Shown: positions 37,231 through 46,214, counted from the first letter of the stretch. The stretch: DNA of 64,000 nucleotides from Antarcticimicrobium sp040365005 (GCF_040365005.1 NZ_BAABWV010000006.1:62001-126000), one strand, 5' to 3'. Program-made: numbers and translations. Notes: generated by a model from the sequence alone, not told the origin.

Positions 37231-38226
37231 TCAGGCGGCGCGCCGCGCCGCGTCCGAGAACGAGACCAGCTTGCGGCGGCTCTCGTCCCACAGGTGCAAC
37301 CGCGCACAGCGGAAACTTTCCAACAGGGTCACGCGCTTGGATTGCGCCAGCGTATCATGGTCCCGGATCACCTCGCTCAGCCGGTAGAACGGGATGCGGC
37401 TGGCCATGTGATGCACATGGTGCACCCCGATGTTCCCGGTGATCCAGCGCAGCACCCCCGGCAGGTCATAGTGCGAACTCCCGTTCAGGGCGGCCTCCAA
37501 CACGTTCCAATCCGCCTCGCGCTCCCAGACCGTCTCTTCGAACTGGTGCTGCACGTAAAAGAACCACACCCCCGTGGCCGCCGCCAACAGCATCGTCGGC
37601 AGGAACACGAACGCCAGAACCTGCCAGCCCCCCAGCCACAGGATCACGCCCAGGATCGCCGCGACCGCCGCATTGGTCGCCATCGCGCTGCGCCAGTACA
37701 GCCAGCCCGAACGCATCTGCCCGACCGGCAGCCGGTTTTGCAGGAAGAACATGTAGAACGGAACCAGCCCGAACAGGAACACCGGGTTGCGAACCACCCG
37801 GTACAGCGCCCGGCCGATCCACGATTTCTCCCGGTACTCCCGCACCGTCAGCGTCGGCAGGTCGCCGGTGCCGCGCCGGTCGAGATTGCCGGTGGTGGCG
37901 TGGTGAACCGAATGGTTCTTGCGCCAGACGTCATAGGGCGTCAGCGTCAGCACCCCCAGCACCCGGCCAAGCCAATCGTTCCAGCGCCGGTCCTTGAAGA
38001 ACGAACCATGGCCGCAATCGTGCTGGATCATGAACAGGCGCACGAGGAACCCCGCGTTCACCAGTGCCAGCGCCACCGCCAGCCATGCGCTGATCGACAG
38101 CGCCGCCCAGGCCAGCGCCCAGATCGCGAGGAACGGTACAAGGGTCACGGTCAGCTCGAACAGGCTGCGCGAAAGGATCGGCGCGCGATAGGCGGCGAGG
38201 ATCCGGGTCCAGTCAGTGGGTCGCAA
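37231..38226 (-). CDS. Membrane fatty acid desaturase
   Basis: About 331 residues. The three histidine boxes of integral-membrane desaturases are HDCGH, HSVHH and HHVHH, separated by pairs of hydrophobic helices. It acts on membrane acyl chains with di-iron chemistry. The start chosen is a TTG at 38226 because AAGGAG lies 7 bases upstream; the ATG at 38292 has no ribosome site. Regiospecificity cannot be read. It is convergent with lipB. Confidence 0.9.
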   Translation of the reverse strand: MRPTDWTRILAAYRAPILSRSLFELTVTLVPFLAIWALAWAALSISAWLAVALALVNAGFLVRLFMIQHDCGHGSFFKDRRWNDWLGRVLGVLTLTPYDVWRKNHSVHHATTGNLDRRGTGDLPTLTVREYREKSWIGRALYRVVRNPVFLFGLVPFYMFFLQNRLPVGQMRSGWLYWRSAMATNAAVAAILGVILWLGGWQVLAFVFLPTMLLAAATGVWFFYVQHQFEETVWEREADWNVLEAALNGSSHYDLPGVLRWITGNIGVHHVHHMASRIPFYRLSEVIRDHDTLAQSKRVTLLESFRCARLHLWDESRRKLVSFSDAARRAA

Positions 38227-38299
38227 AGGGGTCTCTCCTTGGGGGGGCGTCCATCCGGGACCGTCCGGGTCCGGGGCCGCCTGTAGATACATAAGGGGG

Positions 38300-38533
38300 T
38301 CAGGTCTCGCCCGCGGGACTGGCCCGGGACGTCTTTTTCGCCGGCTTCGGCGCGGACGCCGGCGTGCCGGCCTCCCGCTCGAGCCGCGCCTTGCGCAGGC
38401 GCGCGGTCTTGATCTCGCGTCGTTCGGATTCATCGTCCAGGATCTCCCGCGCCGCGCGCGTCGTCCTGTCCATCAGCGTTTCCGCCTTGGGCTTGGGATC
38501 CTCGAACAATGTGATCTTGGTGGGTTTCGCCAT
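38300..38533 (-). CDS. Small basic protein of unknown function
   Basis: The 77-residue protein starts MAKPTKITLFEDPKPKAETL. It has a charged helix (LDDESERREIKTARLRKARLERE) and a Lys/Pro/Ala tail. No family is recognised. The ATG follows GAGGAGAGCGAAGG, a good site. Its upstream neighbour on the same strand is the DUF982 gene. Confidence 0.65.
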   Translation of the reverse strand: MAKPTKITLFEDPKPKAETLMDRTTRAAREILDDESERREIKTARLRKARLEREAGTPASAPKPAKKTSRASPAGET

Positions 38534-38597
38534 CCTTCGCTCTCCTCGTCGGGATGTGGGCCGGATCTCGCACCGGCGGTCTGCACGCGCCGTGGTG

Positions 38598-38882
38598 TCA
38601 GGCGACGGCAGCGGGTCCGGCGGCGGGTTCAGCCGCCACGCGACGCGGCACGAATCCCGCGCTCCGGGCGGCGGACAGAAAGGCCCCGCGCGCCGCATCG
38701 ACCGTTGCGAGGCAATGCATCGCGTCATCAATCCGGTCCAGCGCCAGGTCGCGCTTGTCATCGGCCACCGGCCATTTCTTGCGCAGCCAGAAAAAGGCCT
38801 GTTCGATCGTACTGATCTGTTTGGTGTCGCCCTGCGGTGAAACGACAAGAGAAATGGGGTGGCCCCAGTGTAGTTCTATCAA
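38598..38882 (-). CDS. DUF982 domain protein
   Basis: The 94-residue protein resembles DUF982: a short beta N-terminus, then TIEQAFFWLRKKWPVADDKRD and AMHCLATVDAARGAFLSAARSAGF, matching the family's EA-WL--WP...A-CL-AL-G---A--AF--AA--AG pattern. The start is a TTG, because no ATG lies in frame before the domain. The function is unknown; members are common in alphaproteobacteria. Confidence 0.75.
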   Translation of the reverse strand: MIELHWGHPISLVVSPQGDTKQISTIEQAFFWLRKKWPVADDKRDLALDRIDDAMHCLATVDAARGAFLSAARSAGFVPRRVAAEPAAGPAAVA

Positions 38883-38994
38883 GTTGTGAGTGTCCGTTCA
38901 TAATCGGAGTGGCCGGCCCGCAGATCGGCGGGACCGGGAAATAAGATGGCGGCGTCCCCTCGGGACGCGCCTGCCACATGGTGTCGCCGGCGGT

Positions 38995-39201
38995 TTACGC
39001 CAGCGCCAGGTTGATCGCGGATTCGCGACCGTCGCGACCGCTTTCGATGTCAAAGGTCACCGCCTGCCCGTCGTCGAGGTGTTGAATCCCCGCACGCTCC
39101 AGCGCCGAGATGTGAACGAAGATGTCCTTCGTCCCCTGCTCCGGTGCGATGAAGCCGAACCCTTTTTGGCTGTTGAACCATTTCACGGTGCCATTGGCCA
39201 T
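38995..39201 (-). CDS. Cold-shock protein (CspA family)
   Basis: The 68-residue protein has KGFGFIAP (RNP1) and DIFVHIS (RNP2). It is a close relative of the csp at 28264 but ends GRESAINLALA. The ATG at 39201 follows GGGAGGGATCACG. It is monocistronic. The longer frame upstream is not coding. Confidence 0.95.
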   Translation of the reverse strand: MANGTVKWFNSQKGFGFIAPEQGTKDIFVHISALERAGIQHLDDGQAVTFDIESGRDGRESAINLALA

Positions 39202-39413
39202 CGTGATCCCTCCCGTTTGGTCGTCATCCACGCGATGCGATGACCCGGCCCAGTGTCGTCGTAAGATCAACTGAGGCCGCCAGGAACAGAAGGTCGAAAG
39301 AGGATGCTTTGCCAACCGAATATGGGGTCCCGCGACCCCGATCACAAGTGTCAGAAGCGAACAATCGCGAAACCGCCCCGAACCCCGCCTGCCCCGCCAT
39401 CCGGGACACGACG

Positions 39414-40361
39414 TCAGGGCACCCGGGCCTGGCCGTCGCCGAAGCGCGCCGCCCCGTCGCAGGCATGGCGCGCGCATTCCATCTCCAGCGTGCTGTGACC
39501 GATGCCGAACCGCTCGGCCAGCACCGCCTTTACCGCCGCCTTGACCGCGTCGGCCCGCGCCCAGTCCCCCGCCGCGATCACCAGGTGCCCGTCCAGCGCC
39601 GCCGCCTGCTCCTGCATCGCCCAGAGATGCACGTGATGCACCTCCTGCACCCCGTCGACCGCCTCGATCGCGCCGGCGACCTCCTCGGCGACCAGCGACG
39701 GCGGGCTGGCCAGCATCAGCACCCGGATCACCTCGCCGATATCGGCCTTCACATGCCACAGGATATAGCCCGCGATCAGCAGCGTCGCCGCCGGGTCGAC
39801 CCAGGTCCAGCCCTTCAGGATCACCAGCGTACCCGCCACGATCACCGCGACCGAGCCCATGGCATCGGCCAGGTTGTGCAGGAAGGCGGCGCGGATGTTC
39901 AGGCTGTCCTTGCTCATCGCATAGGTCAGCGCCGCCGTCACCAGGTCCACCGCCAGCGCCAGCACCGCGATCCAGACCACCAGCCAGCCGTCGACCGGCT
40001 CGGGCTGCAACAGGCGCATGATCCCCTCGTAGATCAGGTACAGCGCCAGCACCACCAGCGTGGTATAGTTGATCAGCGCCGCCACCACCTCGGCCCGGCC
40101 ATAGCCGAAACTCATCGCCGGGTTCGACGGACGCCGGGCGATCCGGCGCGCGCCGAAGGCGATGATCAGCGAGATCGCGTCCGAGAAATTGTGCAGCGCA
40201 TCGGCGATCAGCGCCAGCGACCCCGACAGGATCCCCCCCACGATCTGCGCCAGCGTCAACACCATGTTCACCGCCACCGCCCAGGCCACCCGCGCGTCGC
40301 CGGTCTCGGCGCTCACGTGGTGATGGTGGTGGTGATGCTGGGTCGGATGGTCCTGCGGCAT
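39414..40361 (-). CDS. Cation diffusion facilitator (CDF) metal exporter
   Basis: The 315-residue protein has six transmembrane helices, an N-terminal His tract (seven consecutive His, residues 9-15) and the two CDF transport-site motifs ALHNFSDA and FLHNLADA. The C-terminal cytoplasmic domain holds further His residues (VHHVHLWAM). Family members export Zn, Co or Cd. It is divergent from a MerR regulator across a MerR-type promoter, which implies metal induction. Confidence 0.95.
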   Translation of the reverse strand: MPQDHPTQHHHHHHHVSAETGDARVAWAVAVNMVLTLAQIVGGILSGSLALIADALHNFSDAISLIIAFGARRIARRPSNPAMSFGYGRAEVVAALINYTTLVVLALYLIYEGIMRLLQPEPVDGWLVVWIAVLALAVDLVTAALTYAMSKDSLNIRAAFLHNLADAMGSVAVIVAGTLVILKGWTWVDPAATLLIAGYILWHVKADIGEVIRVLMLASPPSLVAEEVAGAIEAVDGVQEVHHVHLWAMQEQAAALDGHLVIAAGDWARADAVKAAVKAVLAERFGIGHSTLEMECARHACDGAARFGDGQARVP

Positions 40362-40391
40362 GCCCGCGCTCCTTGTCTTGAGTCGCCTGCC

Positions 40392-40422
40392 ACCCTAATC
40401 TCTCCAGTCGCTAGAGCTTCAA
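40392..40422 (-). promoter_or_regulatory. MerR-type promoter of the CDF gene
   Basis: On the minus strand the -35 TTGAAG (40417-40422) and -10 TAGGGT (40392-40397) are 19 bases apart. The spacer has a dyad CTCTAG-CGA-CTGGAG. An over-long 19-bp spacer with a central dyad is the known MerR mechanism. It lies 31 bases before the CDF start and 11 before the MerR start. Confidence 0.75.
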
Positions 40423-40432
40423 GGGGATAATC

Positions 40433-40894
40433 GTGCTATCCATCGGCGAAATGTCGCGGCGCACCGGCGTCAAGGTGCCCACCATCCGGTTCTACGAGGA
40501 CAAGGGCCTGCTGGAACCCGCCGCCCGCACCACCGGGAACCAGCGCCGCTACAGCCATGCCGCGCTGGACCGGCTCGCCTTCATTCGCCACGCCCGCGAC
40601 CTCGGTCTGCCGCTCGGGGATATCGCCACGCTGATCTCGCTCGAGGGGGCAACGGGGGCAACGCTCGACCGCGCCCACGTGATCGCCCAGCGCCAGCGCG
40701 ACCGCCTGCGCGCGCGGATCGTGAACCTCGGGAAACTGGAACGCGAGTTGGACCGCATCGCCGGTGCCTGCGACGGCCACCACGACGGCCCCTGCGCGGT
40801 GCTGCATGCCTTCGGCGATCATGGCCCCTGCGCCGGGGATCACCGGAATAACGACCAAGGCAACGACCAGGGCGCCCCGCGCGGAACGCGGTAA
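40433..40894 (+). CDS. MerR-family metal-responsive regulator
   Basis: The 153-residue protein has an N-terminal MerR helix-turn-helix (SIGEMSRRTGVKVPTIRFYEDKGLLEPAARTTGNQRRYS), a dimerisation helix and a Cys/His-rich end (ACDGHHDGPCAVLHAFGDHGPC). The end suits metal binding as in ZntR/CadR. The GTG at 40433 is the start. It faces away from the CDF gene, sharing the promoter region. Confidence 0.93.
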   Translation: MLSIGEMSRRTGVKVPTIRFYEDKGLLEPAARTTGNQRRYSHAALDRLAFIRHARDLGLPLGDIATLISLEGATGATLDRAHVIAQRQRDRLRARIVNLGKLERELDRIAGACDGHHDGPCAVLHAFGDHGPCAGDHRNNDQGNDQGAPRGTR

Positions 40895-40970
40895 GGCGGC
40901 CGCCCCGATCTTTTTTTCGCCGTCACAGCGCTCGGCAGGGGCGCGACAGGGGGCGGGCGGCCCCCCTTTC

Positions 40971-41393
40971 TCACATCTGCGCCAGTGCCGCGCGGATCTT
41001 CTCGGCCTGGCCGGCCAGCACCTCGTTGTCCGCCATCTGCCCCGGCGGACGCAGCCGGTCACCCTCCTGGCGCGGCAACAGGTGGAAATGCAGGTGGAAC
41101 ACCTCCTGCCCGCCGGCGGCCTCGTTGAACTGCTGCACCGTCACGCCGGGCGCGTCGAAGGCGGCCATCAGCGCCCGCGCCATCTTCTGGGTGGTCCGCA
41201 TCACCGCCGTCATCTGCGCCTCGCTGGCGTCGAGAATGTTGCGGCAGGGCGTCTTGGGAATCACCAGGCAATGGCCGTCGGCGCGCGGCATGATGTCGAG
41301 AAAGACAAAGGTCTCCGCGTCCTCATACAGCTTGTGGCACGGCAGTTCGCCACGCAGGATCTTGGCAAAGATGTTGTCGGGATCATAGGTCAT
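40971..41393 (-). CDS. HIT-family protein
   Basis: The 140-residue nucleotide hydrolase has the histidine triad HLHFHLLP and the N-terminal block NIFAKILRGELPCHKLYEDAETFVFLDI. It resembles HinT-type AMP-lysine hydrolases. A Cys/His metal set is not evident. It is monocistronic. Confidence 0.93.
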   Translation of the reverse strand: MTYDPDNIFAKILRGELPCHKLYEDAETFVFLDIMPRADGHCLVIPKTPCRNILDASEAQMTAVMRTTQKMARALMAAFDAPGVTVQQFNEAAGGQEVFHLHFHLLPRQEGDRLRPPGQMADNEVLAGQAEKIRAALAQM

Positions 41394-41531
41394 CGGTCGG
41401 CTCCGGCTGCTGCGGGTTGTCCTTGTTCGCGCCTGTTCTGGGCGCCCCCGCCCGGTCCGTCAAGCCGCCGGATCGCCGCTCCCCCGCCCGGCGCGCTCCG
41501 CAAAATACCCCGGGGGGCGCGACAATTAATC

Positions 41532-41545
41532 TTGATCTAGATCAA
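41532..41545. promoter_or_regulatory. FNR/FixK-type box upstream of ctaD
   Basis: TTGATCTAGATCAA is a perfect match to TTGAT-N4-ATCAA. It lies 99 bases before the ctaD start. FnrL or another CRP/FNR regulator probably switches this oxidase with oxygen; whether it represses or activates cannot be read. Confidence 0.75.
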
Positions 41546-41643
41546 ATTCTGTCATTGATGCCCCCCACTCGTCATTCTAAAACCTGCATGAATACGTGCG
41601 CTCTCAAGAGCGTCACGCTGTCACACGCAACAGGAGGCACCAA

Positions 41644-43317
41644 ATGGCAGACGCGGCCATTCATGGTCACGAACACGAGGACCAGCGCGGTTTCTTTACC
41701 CGCTGGTTCATGTCGACGAACCACAAGGACATCGGGCTTCTCTACCTGATCTTCTCGGCCCTCGTCGGCCTCATCTCCGTGACCTTCACCGTTTTCATGC
41801 GCCTGGAACTTATGGAACCGGGCGTCCAGTACATGTGCCTCGAAGGCTTCCGCCTGTTCGGCGCTGGCGCCGGGGAATGTACCCCCAACGGCCACCTGTG
41901 GAACGTGCTGATCACCTACCACGGCGTGCTGATGATGTTCTTCGTGGTCATTCCCGCGCTGTTCGGTGGCTTCGGCAACTATTTCATGCCGCTGCAGATC
42001 GGCGCGCCGGACATGGCCTTCCCGCGGATGAACAACCTGTCGTTCTGGCTCTACGTCGCGGGCACCTCGCTGGGTGTCGCCTCGATGCTCAGCCCGGGCG
42101 GCAATGACCAGCTCGGCTCCGGCGTCGGCTGGGTGCTCTACCCGCCGCTGTCGGTGAACGAGGGCGGCATGTCGATGGACCTGGCGATCTTTGCCGTGCA
42201 CGTTTCGGGCGCCAGCTCGATCCTCGGCGCGATCAACATGATCACCACCTTCCTGAACATGCGCGCCCCGGGCATGACCCTGTTCAAGGTGCCGCTGTTC
42301 TCCTGGTCGATCTTCGTCACCTCCTGGCTGATCCTGCTGTCGCTGCCGGTGCTGGCCGGCGCCATCACCATGCTGCTGATGGACCGCAACTTCGGCTTTA
42401 CCTTCTTCGATCCCGCTGGCGGCGGTGACCCGATCCTGTACCAGCACATCCTGTGGTTCTTCGGCCACCCGGAAGTGTACATCGTGATCCTGCCCGGCTT
42501 CGGCCTGGTCAGCCACGTGATCTCGACCTTCTCGCGCAAGCCGATCTTCGGCTACCTGCCGATGGTCTGGGCGCTGATCGCGATCGGGGTGCTGGGCTTC
42601 GTCGTCTGGGCGCACCACATGTACACCGTCGGCCTCAGCCTGAACCAGCAGGCCTACTTCATGCTGGCCACCATGGTCATCGCGGTGCCGACAGGGGTCA
42701 AGATCTTCTCGTGGATCGCCACCATGTGGGGCGGCTCGGTGGAGTTCAAGGCGCCGATGCTGTTCGCCTTCGGCTTCCTGGTCCTGTTCACCATCGGCGG
42801 CGTCACCGGCATCGTGCTGTCGCAGGCCGGCGTGGACCGGGCCTATCACGACACCTACTACGTCGTGGCCCACTTCCACTACACCATGTCGATGGGGGCG
42901 GCCTTCACCATCTTTGCCGGGGTCTACTTCTACTTCGGCAAGATGACCGGGCGCCAATACTCGGAACCGCTGGCGAAACTGCACTTCTGGCTGTTCTTCA
43001 TCGGCGTCAACCTGACCTTCTTCCCGCAGCACTTCCTCGGGCGTCAGGGCATGCCGCGCCGTTACATCGACTACCCGGAGGCCTTTGCCTTCTGGAACAA
43101 GATCTCGTCGACCGGCGCGCTGATCTCCTTCTCCTCGTTCCTGCTGTTCTTCGGCATCGTGATCTACGCCCTGCTCAAGGGTCGCCGCGTGACCGAGAAG
43201 AACTACTGGAACGAATACGCGGACACGCTGGAATGGACCCTGCCCTCGCCGCCGCCCGAACACACGTTCGAGCAGCTGCCCAAGCGTGAGGACTGGGACA
43301 AGAGCCACGCGCACTAA
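41644..43317 (+). CDS. ctaD: Cytochrome c oxidase subunit I (aa3 type)
   Basis: The 557-residue, 12-helix subunit binds heme a and the heme a3-CuB site. Signatures include WFMSTNHKDIG, the heme a His region TYHGVLMMFF, WFFGHPEVYIVILPGFG (CuB His and cross-linked Tyr), VWAHHMYTVG and VAHFHYTMS. The glutamate of the D channel is in GHPEVY. The ATG follows CAGGAGGCACCAA. It stands alone, as usual in this family; the other subunits are elsewhere. Confidence 0.97.
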   Translation: MADAAIHGHEHEDQRGFFTRWFMSTNHKDIGLLYLIFSALVGLISVTFTVFMRLELMEPGVQYMCLEGFRLFGAGAGECTPNGHLWNVLITYHGVLMMFFVVIPALFGGFGNYFMPLQIGAPDMAFPRMNNLSFWLYVAGTSLGVASMLSPGGNDQLGSGVGWVLYPPLSVNEGGMSMDLAIFAVHVSGASSILGAINMITTFLNMRAPGMTLFKVPLFSWSIFVTSWLILLSLPVLAGAITMLLMDRNFGFTFFDPAGGGDPILYQHILWFFGHPEVYIVILPGFGLVSHVISTFSRKPIFGYLPMVWALIAIGVLGFVVWAHHMYTVGLSLNQQAYFMLATMVIAVPTGVKIFSWIATMWGGSVEFKAPMLFAFGFLVLFTIGGVTGIVLSQAGVDRAYHDTYYVVAHFHYTMSMGAAFTIFAGVYFYFGKMTGRQYSEPLAKLHFWLFFIGVNLTFFPQHFLGRQGMPRRYIDYPEAFAFWNKISSTGALISFSSFLLFFGIVIYALLKGRRVTEKNYWNEYADTLEWTLPSPPPEHTFEQLPKREDWDKSHAH

Positions 43318-43340
43318 GCGCCCTGCTCACCAGACCATCA

Positions 43341-43369
43341 AAGGCCCCGGCACCCGCCGGGGCCTTTTT
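43341..43369 (+). terminator. Rho-independent terminator after ctaD
   Basis: A 10-bp stem (AAGGCCCCGG/CCGGGGCCTT) with a 6-nt loop is followed by TTT. It is 24 bases after the ctaD stop. Confidence 0.88.
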
Positions 43370-43502
43370 CGTTGCGTGCCTCGCAATCGCGCGACTGTCA
43401 CATTCCGGTGACCTGGACCCTCTATCGAACCCCCGCACCCGGTCGGCCCTTCGCCGTCAACGGGTCCGAAACTGAATGACGATGCAATTTCGCGGGGACA
43501 GG

Positions 43503-45404
43503 ATGACCACCAGCACAGCTCACAACCCGATCGCGGCCTCGACGGCCACCAGCGCCACCAGCGCCACAAGCACGCTGCGCAAGACCTTCGGCTTCGACAA
43601 GACCGGCGCCTTTGACAGCACCGCCGGCGAGGGCGGCTCTGAGGTCGTCTCGCATCACGACGGCCGTCTCTATGTCACCAATGGCGCGCAGGACCGCATC
43701 GACGTCTTTGACATCGCCACCGGCACGCTGGTCACGTCGCACGACCTGACCGGCATCGACGGCTATGACGGCGTCAACTCGGTCTCCGCCTCCGCCTTCG
43801 GCATCGCGGTGGCCTTTGAGCGTGACGGCGAGGACGGCGGCGTTGCCTTCTTCGGTCTCGACGCCGGGGCGGGCGATGCCCCGACCGCGGTGGTGACCAC
43901 CGGCAACCTGCCCGACATGGTGACCTTCTCCAAGGACGGCACCCGGGCCTTCATCGCCAACGAGGGCGAACCCACCGACGCCGGCGATCCCGCCGGCTCG
44001 ATCTCGGTGATCGACCTCGCCGACATGAGTGTCACCACCGTGGGTTTCGACGCCTTCGACGACCAGGCCGAGGCGCTCGAGGCCACCGGCGTGCGCCTGT
44101 TCCCCGGCAAGCTGCCCTCGACCGATTTCGAACCCGAGTACATCGCCGAGGGCGCGGACGGAAACCTCTACGTCACCCTGCAGGAGGCCAACGCCGTCGC
44201 GGTGTTCGACCCTGCCTCGATGGCGTTCACCACGATCCTGCCGCTGGGCACCTCCGACCACGGTGCCAAGGGCTTCGGCATCGACCCCTCGGACAAGGAC
44301 GACGCCATCGACATCCACCGCGTCCCGGTCGAGGGCCTGCGGATGCCCGACGCCATCGCCACCGCCGAGTTGAACGGCAAGACCTATTTCCTCACCGCCA
44401 ACGAGGGCGACGACCGTGGCGATTACGACGAAGGCGGCGATGCAGCACGGGTCGGCGACATCCTCGACGGCGAGGTTGCCGGCGTCTCGATCGACCCCGA
44501 TGCCTACACGGCGGCGGAACTGGCCGACCTCGCGCGCCTGAACGTCTCGATCATCGACGGCGACACCGACGGCGACGGCGATATCGACCAGTTGCATTCC
44601 TACGGCGCGCGCTCCTTCACCATCTACAATGCCAAGGGCAAGGTGGTGTTCGACTCCGGCGACGACTTCGAAAAGATCATCGCCAGGGAACGCGCGCCCA
44701 ACGCCTTCAACAACGATGACTTCCCCTCCGGGGACGCCGACGTAATCGACGAGAACCGCTCCGACAACAAGGGACCGGAGCCTGAGGCCATCGCCGTGGG
44801 CGAGGTCGACGGCAAGACCCTGGCCTTCATCGGGCTGGAGCGCGACGGCGGCATCATGGTCTATGACGTCTCCAAGCCGAAGAAAGCCGCCTTCGTGGAC
44901 TATATCGACAGCACAGTCGAGGGCGACGCCAGCCCCGAGGTCATCACCTTCATCGCCCCCGAGGACAGCCTCGACGGCACCGCCCGGATCGCCGTGAGCT
45001 ATGAGGTTTCGGGGACCACCGCGCTCTACGACATCGCTTACGGTCGCAAGATCAAGGGCAGCATGGAGGCCGATGACCTGACCGGAACCGTCGCCGATGA
45101 CATCATCAAGGGCAAGCGCGGTGCCGACGTGATCGAGGGGGGCGCCGGCAACGACCGCCTGAAGGGCGGCTACGGCGCCGATACCTTCGTCTTCGACCTG
45201 GGCGACGGCAACGACACCATCGTCGGGTTGAACAAGCGCGACAAGATCGACCTCGGCGCCACCGGGCTGGACTTCGCGGACCTGACGATCACCGACAACG
45301 GCGGCGGCAATTTCACCGTCGCATACGGCGACGCGGGCGACAGCATCGACCTCACCCTGACCAGCGGCAACACCGATTTGACCGCCGACGACTTCCTGTT
45401 CTGA
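43503..45404 (+). CDS. Choice-of-anchor I / phytase-like beta-propeller protein with RTX-type end
   Basis: About 633 residues, acidic. The bulk is a beta-propeller of the choice-of-anchor I type (SHHDGRLYVTNGAQDRIDVFD, ANEGEPTDAGDPAGS, TANEGDDRGDYDEGGDAARV). One calcium-binding hemolysin repeat (GGAGNDRLKGGYGADTFVFD) and the C-terminal TLTSGNTDLTADDFLF follow. There is no Sec signal, and RTX repeats at the C-terminus suggest type I secretion. The propeller family includes phosphate-scavenging and 5'-nucleotidase-like proteins; activity here is unknown. Start ATG 43503 (GGGGACAGG upstream) or 43476. Confidence 0.85.
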   Translation: MTTSTAHNPIAASTATSATSATSTLRKTFGFDKTGAFDSTAGEGGSEVVSHHDGRLYVTNGAQDRIDVFDIATGTLVTSHDLTGIDGYDGVNSVSASAFGIAVAFERDGEDGGVAFFGLDAGAGDAPTAVVTTGNLPDMVTFSKDGTRAFIANEGEPTDAGDPAGSISVIDLADMSVTTVGFDAFDDQAEALEATGVRLFPGKLPSTDFEPEYIAEGADGNLYVTLQEANAVAVFDPASMAFTTILPLGTSDHGAKGFGIDPSDKDDAIDIHRVPVEGLRMPDAIATAELNGKTYFLTANEGDDRGDYDEGGDAARVGDILDGEVAGVSIDPDAYTAAELADLARLNVSIIDGDTDGDGDIDQLHSYGARSFTIYNAKGKVVFDSGDDFEKIIARERAPNAFNNDDFPSGDADVIDENRSDNKGPEPEAIAVGEVDGKTLAFIGLERDGGIMVYDVSKPKKAAFVDYIDSTVEGDASPEVITFIAPEDSLDGTARIAVSYEVSGTTALYDIAYGRKIKGSMEADDLTGTVADDIIKGKRGADVIEGGAGNDRLKGGYGADTFVFDLGDGNDTIVGLNKRDKIDLGATGLDFADLTITDNGGGNFTVAYGDAGDSIDLTLTSGNTDLTADDFLF

Positions 45405-45424
45405 CCGGACACCCCGAACCCCTG

Positions 45425-45451
45425 GCCGCGGCCCCCGGGCCGCGGCTTTTT
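45425..45451 (+). terminator. Rho-independent terminator after the RTX-like gene
   Basis: GCCGCGGCC and GGCCGCGGC form a 9-bp GC stem with a short C-rich loop, followed by TTTTT. It is 20 bases after the stop. Confidence 0.85.
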
Positions 45452-45581
45452 CATGACCGCATCCTCGCCCCCCGCGCCCGTGTTTTCGGCAGCCGGCCGG
45501 CGCCGCCGCCGCTGCCCCGATATTTCCGCTCCGCCCGTCTCGACAACCCCCGGTGACATGATAGATCCTGAAGGCATCACC

Positions 45582-46067
45582 ATGCCGTATTCCTGGACCG
45601 ATCCCGACCACGCGGGCCAGCCCCGCGAACTGCACCTCTGGCCGCACAACTCGCTGCCGCCCCGGGGGCTGGCGATCTTTGTGCTGGCCACCTTCGCCCT
45701 GCTGATGGTTCCGCTGCTGGCGCTGCTGGGCACGGTGCTGCTCTGGGGCATCCTGCCCTTCATCCTGATGGCGGTAGGCGGCATCTGGCTGGCGCTGTCG
45801 CGCAGCTATCACAATCACCGCATCCTCGAGGTGCTCACCCTCACCGACGACCACGCCCATCTGACCCGCCACAATCCCGACGGCGCGGTACAGGAATGGG
45901 ACTGCAACCGCTACTGGGTCATCCCCGAGATGCACGGCACAGGCGGCCCGGTGCCCTATTACGTCACCCTGCGCGGCGGCGGGCGCGAGGTCGAGATCGG
46001 CGCCTTCCTGTCCGAGGACGAGCGCCGGGCGCTCTACGACGAGCTGCGCAGCGCGCTGCGGCCCTGA
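45582..46067 (+). CDS. DUF2244 membrane protein
   Basis: The 161-residue protein has the DUF2244 pattern: ELHLWPHNSLPPRG, two hydrophobic helices (AIFVLATFALLMVPLLALLG, LLWGILPFILMAVGGIWLAL), and the soluble end DHAHLTRHNP...WDCNRYWV...GGGREVEIGAFLSEDER. The function is unknown. The ATG at 45582 follows GAAGG; the longer upstream frame overlaps the terminator region and is not coding. Confidence 0.87.
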   Translation: MPYSWTDPDHAGQPRELHLWPHNSLPPRGLAIFVLATFALLMVPLLALLGTVLLWGILPFILMAVGGIWLALSRSYHNHRILEVLTLTDDHAHLTRHNPDGAVQEWDCNRYWVIPEMHGTGGPVPYYVTLRGGGREVEIGAFLSEDERRALYDELRSALRP

Positions 46068-46151
46068 TCGCTGCGGGGCCGCTTCCCAAGCGAGCCGCGG
46101 TTAACCTGTCTTGCCGCAACGCGCGCGGCAAGCGGCATTATCCTGCAAGAA

Positions 46152-46180
46152 TTGTACGAAACGCTGGGCAAATCCCCCAA
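46152..46180 (+). repeat. Intergenic element TTGTAC-N17-CCCC, copy A
   Basis: TTGTAC at 46152-46157, exactly 17 bases, then CCCC at 46175-46178 and AA. The last spacer bases are GCAAATC. It shares spacing and flank pattern with copies at 46215, 57048 and 57187 (and a degenerate one at 56986). Lies between convergent DUF2244 and yqeY. Confidence 0.6.
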
Positions 46181-46214
46181 TCCGCGCTCAAAGCGCAGAG
46201 TCCGTCGCGGCCAG

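Noticed and set aside
40317..40337. Seven-His tract in the CDF gene as a cloning tag artefact
   Set aside because: Natural N-terminal His-rich stretches are common in CDF exporters, and the codons and frame continue normally.
43422..45935. 837-codon frame opposite the RTX-like gene
   Set aside because: Composition follows the real gene's codons; no protein-like motifs, and it runs through two terminators.
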